64,000 nt of DNA. Origin: Melampsora larici-populina 98AG31. Its lineage: Eukaryota; Basidiomycota; Pucciniomycetes; Pucciniales; Melampsoraceae. A program made the translations under genes and the position numbers. The stretch spans positions 1-64,000 of the forward strand of contig NW_006768843.1 of assembly GCF_000204055.1 (NCBI RefSeq), given 5' to 3'. Shown here piece after piece: positions 24,169-35,842 of the stretch (position 1 is its first letter; every line of letters starts with the position of its first letter). The notes beneath the pieces are model-generated. The model was not told the DNA's origin. It saw nothing but the letters and a program-made list of their open reading frames with translations, and did no database searches.

Positions 24169-24897
24169 CGAGGACAGCGGGAACGACAAGGACAGAACGA
24201 TGATCAGAGCTGAATTTGGGAGATCGAGAGGATGAAGTAAGAATTGAATAGTCGACGAGATTGTTCAAGTATATTTTGAGTTTGATGCAGTATTTGCAAC
24301 AGCAGTATGTATGTATACATCAATCGTTCAGAGATTGAGGGAAACTCAAAGACAAAAGCTATGACATGAACCTCAAAGACAAAGTCTTAGCCAGGACAGT
24401 AAATCGATGTCATTGAAAACAGGAACAAACCTTTTAGCTGCCGATCATAACCCTTTGTCTTCTCTAAAACAACTGAACCATTGATCGTTTGCCAAAGAGC
24501 GATCACCACAGGTGGACATCAATCAAACGTCGGCCATGCCTTGACGTCACCGCTTCCTTGCCTTTATTTCTTCCCTCTGACAAAAGGGTCTTATCTTCAT
24601 GTTAACCTTTTAGCGTCGTCTATGTGAATACCACTTGTGAATATTACTTATTTCATTGCTGATAATTCCTCTGTTGCATCCAATTTCTCCTTGTAAACAA
24701 TTCCGTCCTTGACTTGGCTTCCTGGAGAAGTCATTTTAGCATTATTATAAGTTACTGGTTTGTGTGACGTATTCAATAGTGTTTATCTTCCTAGCAAAGA
24801 GGTCTAAAATCATTATCATCTCAGCTCTCTTTACTTGTCTGCTCTCATATTCCCCCAAACGCAAAACCGAACTTTGATCATCACATTCTCTGGAAGA
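24169..24897. promoter_or_regulatory. Divergent intergenic region between the accessory gene and the + strand gene
   Basis: About 730 bp separate the starts of a leftward gene (24168) and a rightward gene (24898), so it must hold both promoters. I see AT-rich tracts and pyrimidine-rich runs near 24560-24620 but no unambiguous TATA box or shared subterminal repeat. Confidence 0.35.
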
Positions 24898-26121
24898 ATG
24901 AAAACCATGGTGGCTTCTAAACGTGAGTTGATATTTATCTTCCCTTCTTGGACATACCTGCTCCTCTTGCAACTTTCTTATCTACTCCTCATTGTTGCGG
25001 GAACAGCCCTCCTCGATCAACCTATGCACTTCAAAGACGGAACTGGAGTCAACTCTGTGAAAGCTCAGAATAGAGAAGTTGCTAAGTGGTTACCTCAGCG
25101 CAACTCGGCCTCTTATCAGGCCATCACCGACTACTTGAAATTTCTGCTTGGAAAATACAACTCTCGCACACCCTACCCTGCTAGTCCAGAGGCTTTTGAA
25201 CTCAATCAGCTTCCTCAATTGTCTCCAGAAACCATTAGTGCTGATTTAAGTGTTTTCACCAACCATCTTTCGCCACCTAGTACTTCCCAACAAACAATAA
25301 AGCTCTTACCTCGGCAAAATTCCTGTTGGTTCACATACAGGCACTTCTTTCTTCAAGATCTTAGCCGATATTCAATCCCTCGTGCCACTCTTGCTTGGGA
25401 GTTGCCTGTGAGCTCTTCATGGAACCAGATAATGCTGGTGTTCTTACTGAAGCACTGGCGATGGGCTATGGCGCAAGGAGCATTCTCTCAATATCATCCT
25501 GATCCTAGATTCTCCAGCGATGCAATATGTCGGGCTGTCATGGAGAGATGGATTCGAGGAAGAGTGGGCCAAGATGAAAATTATCAAAACCGAAAAAAAA
25601 AAACCAGAGAAGAGCTACAGTACGTCCGCCTCCCAACAATTTCTTCCCTTTTTTCTATTACTGAGATTTGTTCCCAGATTTTCCGTTACCGCCAAGATGC
25701 TTTAGAAGAGTTTGTTGAATCGGATGATAGAGACCTTCTTCCTTCTGCTTTGAGCTTACTTTCAAGTGCGGCCTGTTGCTCGGATACCGAGGACGATGGA
25801 CCCGGTAAAACCCGTGCCATAGGTATGGTTTGGAGAAGTCAAGAATTTTCCGAGCTTATGCATTTGCTCGATCAGCTTTCTTTCAAACAACAAAAGTCTT
25901 TGCACGGGTCAAGATGGGCGGCCGGGCGGCTTGACATGAGAAGAAGTCCAGCAATCCAGATATCATCTCACGGCAAAGCTCCTCGAAACCTTCCATCAAA
26001 CTGCTACTGTCCTGTTTGGAGGAATGCATTTGGAGAAACGCATAAACAGCTCCTCAGTCAAGAACCTGCCAGTTCCACTTTAACTTTGCTGATAGGCAAA
26101 ATATGTCAATCACTTGTTTAA
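24898..26121 (+). CDS. Unrecognised CMC-transposon gene, divergently transcribed
   Basis: The first ATG in good context is 24898. An 84-nt intron (24923-25006, GTGAGT...AACAG) fits and removes a hydrophobic run that would be odd in this protein, leaving about 379 residues. The frame is otherwise open to the TAA at 26119-26121. Visible features are a Trp-rich central region (WRWAMAQGAFSQYHPDPRF), a Lys/Arg patch, and a C-terminal PRNLPSNCYCPVW motif. That motif vaguely echoes PPKGFPKALLDQRF near the end of the large accessory protein. The nested MULE starts 5 bp after the stop, and its duplication includes the stop codon. Function unknown. Confidence 0.55.
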   Translation: MKTMVASKRELIFIFPSWTYLLLLQLSYLLLIVAGTALLDQPMHFKDGTGVNSVKAQNREVAKWLPQRNSASYQAITDYLKFLLGKYNSRTPYPASPEAFELNQLPQLSPETISADLSVFTNHLSPPSTSQQTIKLLPRQNSCWFTYRHFFLQDLSRYSIPRATLAWELPVSSSWNQIMLVFLLKHWRWAMAQGAFSQYHPDPRFSSDAICRAVMERWIRGRVGQDENYQNRKKKTREELQYVRLPTISSLFSITEICSQIFRYRQDALEEFVESDDRDLLPSALSLLSSAACCSDTEDDGPGKTRAIGMVWRSQEFSELMHLLDQLSFKQQKSLHGSRWAAGRLDMRRSPAIQISSHGKAPRNLPSNCYCPVWRNAFGETHKQLLSQEPASSTLTLLIGKICQSLV

Positions 26122-26125
26122 TTTA

Positions 26126-26252
26126 GGAAATTGATAAACGACGCCGACCTGAAAACAGATCTGACACCGGTTTTCATTAGACCGGATTCCTTTCGAAGAT
26201 GTACAGCTCTGTACATCTGCTATACTGCTTCCAAAGCCTTCAGACCGCTTCA
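26126..26252 (+). repeat. Left TIR of the MULE
   Basis: About 127 bp from GGAAATTGAT to ACCGCTTCAGAC, containing the internal palindrome GATGTACAGCTCTGTACATC. The homologous right arm ends at 30951. Confidence 0.9.
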
Positions 26253-26549
26253 GACATCGTCTGAAGCCGGTTTTTTATTTCACCTTGAAGCCGGATTTTC
26301 CATTCGGATTGTTTGGAAAGCTGTCTGAAGCCCACTTTTGAAAGTGTTGGTTAAGGAAGCAGCTCTTGTATCCCATGTCTCTTTGCAACACGTGTACATA
26401 CAATAAGGGAGAGCCAATGAAAAAAATCAAATATGAGCTTCTCTCGCATCATCTACCATCAGTGATCTGTGCTCTACACCCAACTACAACCTCCAAAGCC
26501 GCCGGAAAACCACAACTCCTCGTTTCCAAGCTGCTATCAAGTCTCAAAA

Positions 26550-29500
26550 ATGTATTGCAATCAAAGAGATGATCATATTTTCACCAGTAATACAACAACA
26601 TATCAAGCTCAGGATCTTATGAATCAATTTATCACAGACAACCCTTCATCAAACACGGCTTCTAGAAACACTCTCTCAACTTTTCACCACCCGGAATCTA
26701 CTCTAGAGAACATACCAGGAAGTGAAGATGATGCAGAGGGTGAGACAGAGACAGAAGATGAAGAGAAAGGAACAGATAACTATGATTCAACCGAGTCAGA
26801 AGAGACAGAGTATGATGAGTCCGAGGAAGAACATAATGAATGGATGGACAGTATGTACATACTCTTGAATCAAGACTGACTGTGAGTTGATCCTGTGTTT
26901 GTTCCTCAGATACAAGTGATGACGGCAAGGGTGTAAATGACAACATCGGCCAAAGTGGTCAGCTCAATGAAGATTGGCCTCCTCAAGGTTGGTTTGACAT
27001 CAAATCAACTCAACTGTAGAAGGGCACCGTGTCTAACACATTTTGACCAATCCAGGAGCTACACCAGCACGAGAACTACTCCCGCCTCGAGAGGGCAAGA
27101 TCTTCAAGTCTAAGGAGCTAGGGCAACGATACCTCGAAGCAGTTGCAAAGCATCAGGGTTATGCAATTGCAATCAGGTCTAACAAAGGCCCTCATCTAGA
27201 GAGCCGATACTTCTATTGTGTACGTGGTCACCAGAATCCCAAGCGTGCTTCAGGTGTAGCCAAAGTCAAAGTTCAACCTCTGAATGGACACGAAAAAGAC
27301 TTGAAAAAGCCACGAAAAAGCAGCACATCTAAATCTGACTGTCGTTTTGGAGTTTCTCTTAACTACTGGACAAAGCAAGGTCATTGGAAGGTCAAAGTTC
27401 AACACTCTCGTCACAATCACAAGCCTTACAAGAGGCCAAGTGACCTACCTCGCCTGCGCCGCTTGAAAGACACAGAAGAAACATTAATGAATACTTTAAC
27501 GGAGGCTAATGTACGTCCTCGCACTGTTTGAGTTTTGCTTCCGGGGGAAAGCTCTCATCGACCAATGCGAGATATATACAATCAAAAAGCTCGCTCTCGA
27601 AGAAAGGAACTTGAAGGGAAAACACCCATGGTCCATCTGATCACACGACTTCGGAAAGAAAACTGGTTCTATCAAGTGAAACTTGCACCTAATGGAACCG
27701 TTGAATCCCTTTTTTTTGCTCATCCAAGTTCAATCGAGATGGGACGCCGCTTTCCGCATTGTTTTGGATTAGATTGTACATACAACACCAACAAACACCA
27801 CTTCCCTCTCTTGCACATTGTAGGATCAACTTGCTTCAACTCGTCCTTTTCACTCGCTTTCTGCTTCATGAAAAAAGAAGATCGCCAGGAGTACACATGG
27901 GCACTCGAACAGCTCAAGACACTCTTGAAGCCAAACATTCATCAACCAAAGACTTTTGTGACTGACAAAGATAAGGCACTCATTGGTGCAATTTCTGATG
28001 TATTCCCCGAAAGCAACCATATCTTATGTCTGTGGCACATCAACAAGGCAATCTTAACTAAATGCCAGCCAATCATTACGGTCACAGAAGAATTTGATGC
28101 ATTCTACAATTGCTGGCATACTTTTGTAGCTTCTTGTACTGAAGACGAATTTGATGCCAACAAGTCCAAACTTATTGAGATTGCAAAGAGTCATACACCC
28201 ACAATCCTTCAATATCTCAAGTCGAACTGGTTTCCGATTGTAGAAAAATATGTGAAGCTTTTTGCAAACGACTTCCTCCACTTTGGAAACCAAACAACTT
28301 CACGAGTTGAGGGTTCTCATTGCTTTGTCAAAAGTTTCCTTGAAGGTTCTATGCAGGACTTACTATCTTGTTTCAAAGCTTTCAAACTAGCAGTCACACA
28401 TCAAGTCACTGATTTCGAATGTCAACTGACCAGTGAGCTCCAACAAACAATCAACAACATCGATGAATGCTTCGATTTACTGCACACTGAATTATCTCAC
28501 TATGCAATTGGACTTGCCACTGAACAGATTGGTCTGATTGGCAATTCAGATCGGAAACATTGCACAAAAGCATTCTCGACCGCTTGTGGCATTCCTTGCT
28601 CACATCAATTAGAGGCCTACATTGTCCTTGGCCAAAAGGTTCCAATCAAAGCGTTTCACGACCAGTGGAGACTGATTGATGAACCAATTCCGGTGTCATT
28701 GGAGGCCTTACGAGCCAACTTACAAGAGCAAGCTGAAAGCCTATGTAATCTTCCTGAGAACGCATTAAGAAGAGCATACGACGAACTGATCAAAGTTCAA
28801 AGCGGTCAATACGAACTCGTACCAGTTGGAGCACCTGCAACTATCACCAACACACGGGGTCGTCCAACTGGTTCTAAGAAGGATTGGTCCAAGTCAAAAT
28901 CAAAACTGCGACCGCGAGATCCTTCAGGCTTTGAGTACTTAGCTCCCCCAAGACCAAAAGCTCCCTCAAAACCAAAGCCCCCCCCAAAACCGAAGGCTCC
29001 TCGCAAGTGTAGTAATTGTAAGAACTCTGGTCACAGGAAAGATAAGTGTCCACTCATACCTCGCCCACACAATCCAACTCCGGAAGAACTTGGACTAGAT
29101 CAAGATGAAAATACAACTATTGGCAATACTGAAGTGGATCAAGAATTGTCTACCTTAGGCAGATACAATTCTGAACACGAGAAAGATTTTCCCAACTCAG
29201 AATCTAATCAAACTCTTGAAAGAATAGCTCACGAGGATTCTAACTCAGATTCAGAAGAGGACAATGATGGAGCAACTCTATGCCCTTTCTGCGATGAACC
29301 TCTTCCATCACATCTTTCGGAAGAACTTCAAAGACACCTCGAAATGCTTATCAAACGTCCCGATGCCAAGAAGACACCTCGACTAGGCAATCCTCGTGCA
29401 CTTTCTCTTCAGGTAAGTTCAATTTGATATTCACTGCTCTCATCCCCCCTTCAGCGCTTCACATATGCCCAATTGAGTCTAATCAAGATGTTAATACATT

Positions 29501-30199
29501 CTATCAGTTGTCCCAAACGATCGGTTTTTGTGGTATGCATGGTTCTGAGGCCCAATACGTTCCCATGGGAATTGAGAACGGGTGGCCTTCAAGACTTGAT
29601 TTTGACAATCTTTCGAGGTAACTAATTCAACCTTTGAATGTGATGAACACACAGCTTTCATGCGATCTACATACATACTAACCTTTCGGGCCTGATTCTA
29701 GACGTGTAGAGAACTTCATCACCGATCTGCAACCAATCATCGATTGCCAAATCGAAAGCACATACTTGATTGGCGCACTGCAAATCTGTAAGGACTATGG
29801 TACACGTCGAATGGACAGTGTATTGCACGGAAACCTCACTTTTGAGCTCGAACAACCAGGGTAGTGAGTATCTCACACTACAACTTTATTTCTCATATTT
29901 TCCTTCCACTATTTCTCATCTTTTGATAGCTGATATCAAACTGTAGCTACGGTGGCAGGGGCTTAGAAATCATCTATCAAACTCTTCATTGGCACTTCCT
30001 GCGCCCGCAAGCTCCAAATCAACTTGTACACACAAAAGTTAAGCCTCTCAGTCCCGAAAGTATGGTCCGTACAGTTTTGCTCCCCGAGGTCTCTTTGAGA
30101 CTGATTGCGGATGACCTCAAGTTATCCATTTTGGACCCTAAAGTTAAACATACACTTGAGAGCTCTCGGGCATATGGGATGGCCATGTTTCCAGCTTAG
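26550..30199 (+). pseudogene. MULE transposase fused to an RTC4-like domain (one TGA stop)
   Basis: Exons 26550-26850, 26910-26987, 27056-29412, 29478-29617, 29702-29863 and 29947-30199 sum to exactly 1097 codons. Order: an acidic N-terminus; a FAR1/WRKY-GCM1-like DNA-binding region (KIFKSKELGQRYLEAVA...CRFGVSLNYW...HNHKPY); a MULE catalytic core with Asp in GLDCTYNTNKHHFPLLH and in FVTDKDKALIGAISDVFP; LCLWHINKAI; and a SWIM-like Cys/His cluster (ACGIPCSH). A Pro/Lys linker and a CCHC knuckle (CSNCKNSGHRKDKCP) follow. Then comes an RTC4-like domain beginning CPFCDEPLPSHLSEEL and continuing through IGFCGMHGSE and PGYYGGRGLEIIY. The single lesion is TGA at 27529-27531, ahead of the core. Domain calls are from motif memory. 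Confidence 0.75.
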
Positions 30200-30571
30200 A
30201 ATGATATGATTCCAAACCACATAAATACAACACCATGAAATTTTGCTACATATCAAAAAGATCCTCCACTCGCAGAGAAATACCGAGCTCTGATAAGATG
30301 CCTATAGATGAGCAAAAAGGTCTTCATACCACTGTTGTCTCTTGTCCGAGATTTTTGGCTCTTGTGCATTTCTTTCAATGTTTGATTCAAGTCTATACCA
30401 CCTCCCTTGACAATTGCCCTGCTTTCTGCTGTTAGACTTATGAAGTCCACTGTTAAAGATCCGATGCAATCGGTTTGAATTCGAACCGGTTTCAGCACAA
30501 AAAGAAAATGCGGCTTCAGAACGAGATGAAAATCCGGCTTCAAGGTGAAATAAAAAACCGGCTTCAGACAT
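30200..30571. other. 3' region of the MULE gene and inner right TIR arm
   Basis: About 300 bp of AT-rich 3' flank follow the stop codon. Then comes a stretch (30470-30570) whose reverse complement repeats the CTGAAGCCGG and TTTATTTCACCTTGAAGCCG words of the inner left TIR (26250-26300). No other gene is seen. Confidence 0.5.
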
Positions 30572-30805
30572 CTATTGTGAATAGACAAAGTACAAAAGTA
30601 AGCAAGATGTTTTAGATTCCACATATGATGATGTATTATACCTATTGTGAATAGACAAAGTACAAAAGTAAGCAAGATGTTTTAGATTCCACATATGATG
30701 ATGTGGAATCTCGAAATCAGAGTCAGGCTGGGTTTTGTTCACCAGAGCGTGAGACAGTCTGTGCCGCAGTCGTGCCATGTCACGTGACTACTACAACAAC
30801 ATCGT
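30572..30805. repeat. Insertion in the right MULE TIR containing a 70-bp direct repeat
   Basis: CTATTGTGAATAGACAAAGT begins at 30572 and again at 30642, and about 62 bp of each unit are identical. The block separates outer and inner right-TIR homology, so it was added to one arm only. The word CTATTGTGAATAG is itself an inverted repeat. Confidence 0.7.
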
Positions 30806-30951
30806 CTGAAGCGGTCTGAAGGCTTTGGAAGCAGTACAGCCCTGTAGAGCAGTATAGCAGATGTACAGAGCTGTACATCTTCGAAAGGAATCCGGTCTAA
30901 TGAAAACCGGTGTCAGATCTGTTTTCAGGTCGGCGTCGTTTATCAATTTCC
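30806..30951 (-). repeat. Right TIR of the MULE
   Basis: Inverted partner of 26126-26252 with an extra 18 bp (rc CTACAGGGCTGTACTGCT). Further arm homology is displaced to about 30519-30570 by intervening sequence. Confidence 0.9.
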
Positions 30952-30959
30952 TTAATTTA

Positions 30960-31192
30960 CCTTGTATTCATGACCATACATGACTCGTTTATTACAGCCA
31001 ATACTCATGTACTCAGTGAAAAGCACGATGCATATTGATAGAAGTTTGATGAATGACAGGAATTCTTATTTTTCAAGACGTATACTTGTGTTCATAAGTC
31101 AATCATTGTCCTAACTCTTTATCAAATAATTTGGTTCTTAATCTTTTTTTCTGTGGAATACAAGAATATCTGATTTACAATTCCTATTACCA
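30960..31192. other. CMC-transposon spacer right of the MULE
   Basis: This short AT-rich stretch lies between the MULE and the transposase stop codon. It is the 3' end region of the rightward gene, displaced by the MULE, facing the 3' end of the transposase gene. Nothing else is seen. Confidence 0.35.
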
Positions 31193-34100
31193 TCACCATT
31201 CTGACGTGCTGTCTGCATCAATGGAAATCTGTCCAATAGTAGTCAGATGAATACTCCACTATAGAAGAATGTTAGAGCGTAGAAAAACTCACTATGTTCC
31301 GCAGCCCTACTATACCTAGTTTCTTGTGCGCAATACCGAGGTGACCGGGTGCATAGGGCAACACAATGACGTGACCCATAAGATTGTGAACGTCAACGAC
31401 CACAGTACGTTCTATCTTTGAGTATACCAAGGCGGCCTGCAGGCGGGGGTGAGATACAAAGCAATCTCGTGTCGAATCCCTTGCGTTCAGCTGGGTGAAT
31501 TGATCCACCACTAAAAAAACCGTCGGGATACGCTTTGTTCGAAAAGCGTATTGTATGTAGCCAAAACGACGCTCCCCCCAAATGCAATATTCGATTGAAC
31601 TGTTACCCTTCCCCTTGAGTAGCTGATTCAAGGTGTAATTCTTCCCACGGATCTTGAGTAGTTTGGTGGTTTCAACGGTTATAGGCAGAGTAGGGTTGCA
31701 ATCGGAAATGCTATATCAATCGATGAAGTTCCCATAACGTTGATCCAACTCCGAATTCAGATAGTTGAGCCAGATATCATAAGTATCACGGTTGAGACTG
31801 ATCTCCTTGGACCATTTCGTCTTTGGCATCTCTGTAAGTTCTTGGATTACCTCGTCTTGAATTTTTGCATCGACACGACCTAGAAAGGTGGGACAGCCAT
31901 TCAAGACTGCCTTGAATAGTCCTCGACAAGTATAGGTCTGTGTCATTGTTTTGTCTATGTCGGCTACAATTATAAATACAGAAAAAAGATTGATAAATAG
32001 CGTCAACATTCATTGGCCCCCTCACGTCAAATTAATGAAAATCATACCTGCATGATGGTTTTTCGATATTTTGCTGAGCATCCCTATCACACGCTCACCA
32101 AACATTGTGCCAGTGTACGGTGGAGGACCAAAAAGATCGGTGATTTCAACGAGATGTTGCAAGAAGTGCAAATTGGGCTTGACATTGACACCCTTCCACA
32201 AAGACCCCAGATGTGTGCGATAGCTATGCACCAATTTCTTGAGATCCTCCTTATCCTTTTTGGAGAAGGTTCGACACAGAGCACAGTTGGTAATCTCCAC
32301 TAAGTATATCAGGCTCTCACATAGAGCCTGTTCTTTTACATCTTTTGAAAAGTAAAGCTTAGGGATGATCGCGAGGACCATATAAACTGTGTAAAAAGTG
32401 AGCCATTCCATTGCACTCGGATTCCCGGACTTTGGGATTCCAATCTTGATTGGAGGGCGAGTCATCCAAGTTGGAGTTTTTTCCGTGGAAATCGCATGTC
32501 GGATGTCAATTAGATCCTCCATCGTAAGTGATGGATTGTTGGTCTCCGGTTCGGGTTGACCATCTTTCGCCTTTGAAGACTTTGAGGGAGCAGTTGTGGC
32601 GCTTTTGTTCATCTTTTTTTTTGAGGCCTGGGCAGACGCGCGAACCGTAATGTTGGAACCGCTTTGAAGGCGACCTGTACTGACCTTTTCATGCACCGGT
32701 CTATCGAAAGTAGCCATCATCGTGATACTTTGGGACCGAAGTCGATCGGATCGCCATAGATCAGAGGACCGGAAATTCGTTTCTTCAGACGACGGAATCA
32801 AGATAAGCTTGCTGGAAGACATAGAAGTTGAGGCACCTTGTGTCTCAAGTAGAGCGGAGGACTGTATGTTGGGTTCCACAGATTTCAGGAAAGGCACAGG
32901 TGTAACGCTGGAAGCGGTCAGCTTTGCTCTTTTAGCATCATTGATTTGATTAACTGTTCCACGTGGTCTGCCACGCTTCCTGGGTACAACAGCTTGGCGA
33001 CTCTTGTTGAATGACTTGATTTGAAGATGACGGAGGTCGCATCTCTGTCAATATGTCTTGCTCCGTAAGTGATTGTAAGGAATGATACCTCGCTCGTTTT
33101 CTCCACCACTGAACTAGATCGCGTACAATTCGAGCTTGTAGATTCATAAAAATTGGACATGCTCGACCGGTCATTTGGCAAACTTTCATTTAGATCGCTC
33201 AATTGTTCCGTATGCATGCTGCTGTCGTCTTGTGAGCTGGTGGTTTTAAATCCTGCTGAGTTGGAAGTACCACACTAAGAGAAAGATAAGCAGGATTTGA
33301 TCAGTTTTTCATCTTTTTTCACTAAATCCCATTGGAGTATCATAAGAGAGTTGCTTACATCAACATTGTTGGAGGAGATTGATCGTGCAATCAGTGGATT
33401 TTGTATATTTAGATGAGCTTCAGCATCCAGCTTTGCTTTGAGCTTTTTTCCCGCTTGACCAAGTCCTATGAAACTATGTGCATGATCCTTCAATGTTCCA
33501 AGGAGAAGACAGTGCATAACGTCGATGGTGACAAATTCAATGGGTTGCCAATAGGGAAGCTCAGATAGAACTGTGTATCGAACTCCGTAAGTATGAAATA
33601 TATCTTCTTGTCTCTTTTCTGTGAATGCATCCCTCCACTCTTCAGCGTGTTTTTGATGGTCGACTCTTTCTGGCCATAGATCCGGGTCAATGATGTGTCT
33701 ATCACCGAACACAATACCACAGTGCGCGCAGAAATGTGTTGCCGAATGCGAAGCAAAGCCAGCGACTTTTCGCATGGCTGGGAGATCCGCGATAAGGGGC
33801 CATAGTGCGGCACGTATGACACGGCCTTCAGGATAATCCGCAGTTGACGTGAGGAAAATTCCTCTCCAAAGTTGTTGGAGTTCAGCCACAAGCGGCTTCA
33901 AAAGTTCGTTCATTTGTTTGAGAGCCGGTTCGCTAGGTCCGGGAATGACGCCAAAAAGAAAAAGGTTTTCTTGCTTGTATCGTTTGTCTGGTGGCAAATT
34001 ATAACATATGAGAAGCATTATACCGTGGGATTTTGTTTTTTGAGCCCCACGTCCATGAGGATTAAACCAATCCACAAATAAACCAAAGACTAGATTACCA

Positions 34101-35185
34101 GTTTTTGAAGTGAACGGACTTCCTGAGTCCCCAAAGGATCTCCACATCTCACCATCCCATATGTCACGCATTGTTTCACCATCGTCCTGATGTTGTAACG
34201 GAGCGTCAAGAGCAGCTTCGAAGCCGGGAATGCTTAACATCCTAGCCAGCCAGGTTCGAAAAGAGTGATAATGAAATTGCCGGCATGGTGTGGGAACATC
34301 ACCTGAATAGAGAGCTCGGCCGCACGCATGACGCGTAACTGGAGTACCCCTTTTTGCACCAGGCTCTCGCAAAAAGCGTAAAGCATCACACACCGTCTTG
34401 CGAGTATCGTCGAGTTCTCTAGCTGGTGTGCCATGGAGGGTAAAACATTCCGGGCAGACAATCTGCGACTCCAGGCTGACCTCAAGGTTGAGCATCGTGT
34501 ATAACATCGGCAGAGTGACCGGTAAGTTCTCCCAGTAAGGACGACCGGTATAATTCATGTCTTTTGCTGTTTGTTCTATCAGTCGCTGGTTGAAGTGAAG
34601 TAGAGTCCGGCAGGCTAGATTTTTTACCCCTTTCGTAATACTCGCATGTGCGACCTGAAGCATTCCGATAAGACATGAAGGTCGCTGAAGGTAGACCTGC
34701 GGGATCTGGTAGGGCTTCGTTGAGACAGTTTCCAAGACATACTGATCATCGAGAGTGATCGATTCGGTTCTTCAAATCGTTTGTGAGCTTCTCCGGCGCC
34801 TTTGCGCTCCAGCTAGTGACAAAAGCTCTTGATTTTGACCTGTGGAAGATCTCTGCAATCTGACGGTATCCAGATGACCAGTACTCAGAGACCTTCGGCG
34901 AACCTAGAATAGATAAAGTGATCAATCAGTTATAAGCTAAAAGATAATGAAATGAGATAAACATACCGCGATATCTGTTGTACCGTGGACAGACGAGGGC
35001 TGGCGAGCCAGTGGTGGTGTTGATACGTTCTCTGTCAACCTCATCAAGCGGAGCCTCCGCAGTTTGTCCTCGTGGTACCGCCCATTTTGCTTATTCCTGA
35101 TTTTCCCTTGACGAAGAACACCGTCGAGTTGAAAACTTTCAGCCGCACATTGAAGCTCTTCACAGCAGCAGATGTGTTGTGCCAT
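31193..35185 (-). pseudogene. CMC (Tnp2-type) transposase with AT-hook, two TGA stops
   Basis: Exons 35185-34967, 34903-33359, 33274-33089, 33044-32048, 31963-31293 and 31258-31193 sum to exactly 1228 codons (introns 34-84 nt). The N-terminal part has CPECFTLHG and RHACG Cys/His pairs. The core carries the Tnp2 hallmarks LVFGLFVDWFNPHG, CYNLPPDKRYKQENLFLFGV and PGPSEP, plus FCAHCGI and TIDVMHCLLLG with a catalytic Asp. Exon 4 starts near an AT-hook (RKRGRPRGT). A conserved C-terminal region (YTGTMFGERVIGMLSK) and a WGERRFGYIQYAF stretch follow. In-frame TGA at 34772-34774 and 31716-31718 are the only breaks. The enzyme would recognise the CACCT... TIRs and make 3-bp duplications. The 34-nt last intron is unusually short. 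Confidence 0.8.
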
Positions 35186-35842
35186 TCACAATACAAAATC
35201 CAAGTTGATGAATTGGATTTGTTGTATGTTTAGGTGATAACACCGAAGCTGATCAATTTGAGTGATGTGTATAAGTAATCAAGAAAATCACTACTTTTAA
35301 AATCTTCTGATGTCCTCTGAAATATATTCGCCAGAGCCACATCTGAATCTGTTGCCGAGCATCACGTGATTCTCCAAGAACCGTCAAGAACCGTTTTGCA
35401 CAAAACTGGGGGCATGCAACTCTAGATTATGCCAGTATCTCTTGCACCTCCTCAGAGAGCTAGCGAGTTACCCACATGGTCAGGAAACAGAACAGTCTTT
35501 TTGAAGAACTGTTAAAATCGATGCGCGATTGATTCATGAATTGTTGGAGACTGCATGATTTAAGAAACTAATCAATTGAGGCAAAAAAATATATACATTT
35601 GTAAACGGTAACTTGTAGATAAGAGAGAAAAATGAAAACATTGCATCATGAATAACTCGCGTCTCATAGCCTAATGAAAAACCCTAAATCATCTTGCGTC
35701 TTGAGGTATCACAACTACGGACAATCTGTCGCAAAAAAACTCAATGAGATTAATCTGTTTACAATAAATAGTCAGTAAGTGGGAAAGGATGGGGATCATA
35801 AGAAAAGTACAACAAGAACTTACTTATAACCCCATAGATTCC
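35186..35842. promoter_or_regulatory. 5' region of the CMC transposase gene
   Basis: This lies upstream of the transposase ATG (35185) and downstream of the SAP/HeH-like gene, both leftward. It is AT-rich, with short A/T runs at 35580-35640 and 35740-35770. No motif is clear enough to name. Confidence 0.3.

Larger units (their letters stand above)
26126..30951 (+). mobile_element. MULE (Mutator-like) transposon, 4826 bp, nested in the CMC element
   Basis: Long terminal inverted repeats start GGAAATTGATAAACGACGCC at 26126 and, inverted, at 30951. They match almost perfectly for over 120 bp except an 18-bp extra block in the right copy. Both ends are flanked by TTAATTTA (26118-26125, 30952-30959), an 8-bp duplication in the MULE range. 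Inverted-repeat homology resumes inward (CTGAAGCCGG words) after an insertion in the right arm. The only gene is a six-exon transposase carrying an RTC4-like C-terminus. Confidence 0.92.

Noticed and set aside
24835..25010. Hydrophobic N-terminal segment (possible membrane or signal protein)
   Set aside because: The hydrophobic run lies in a phase-consistent GTGAGT...AACAG intron; the spliced protein has no signal peptide.
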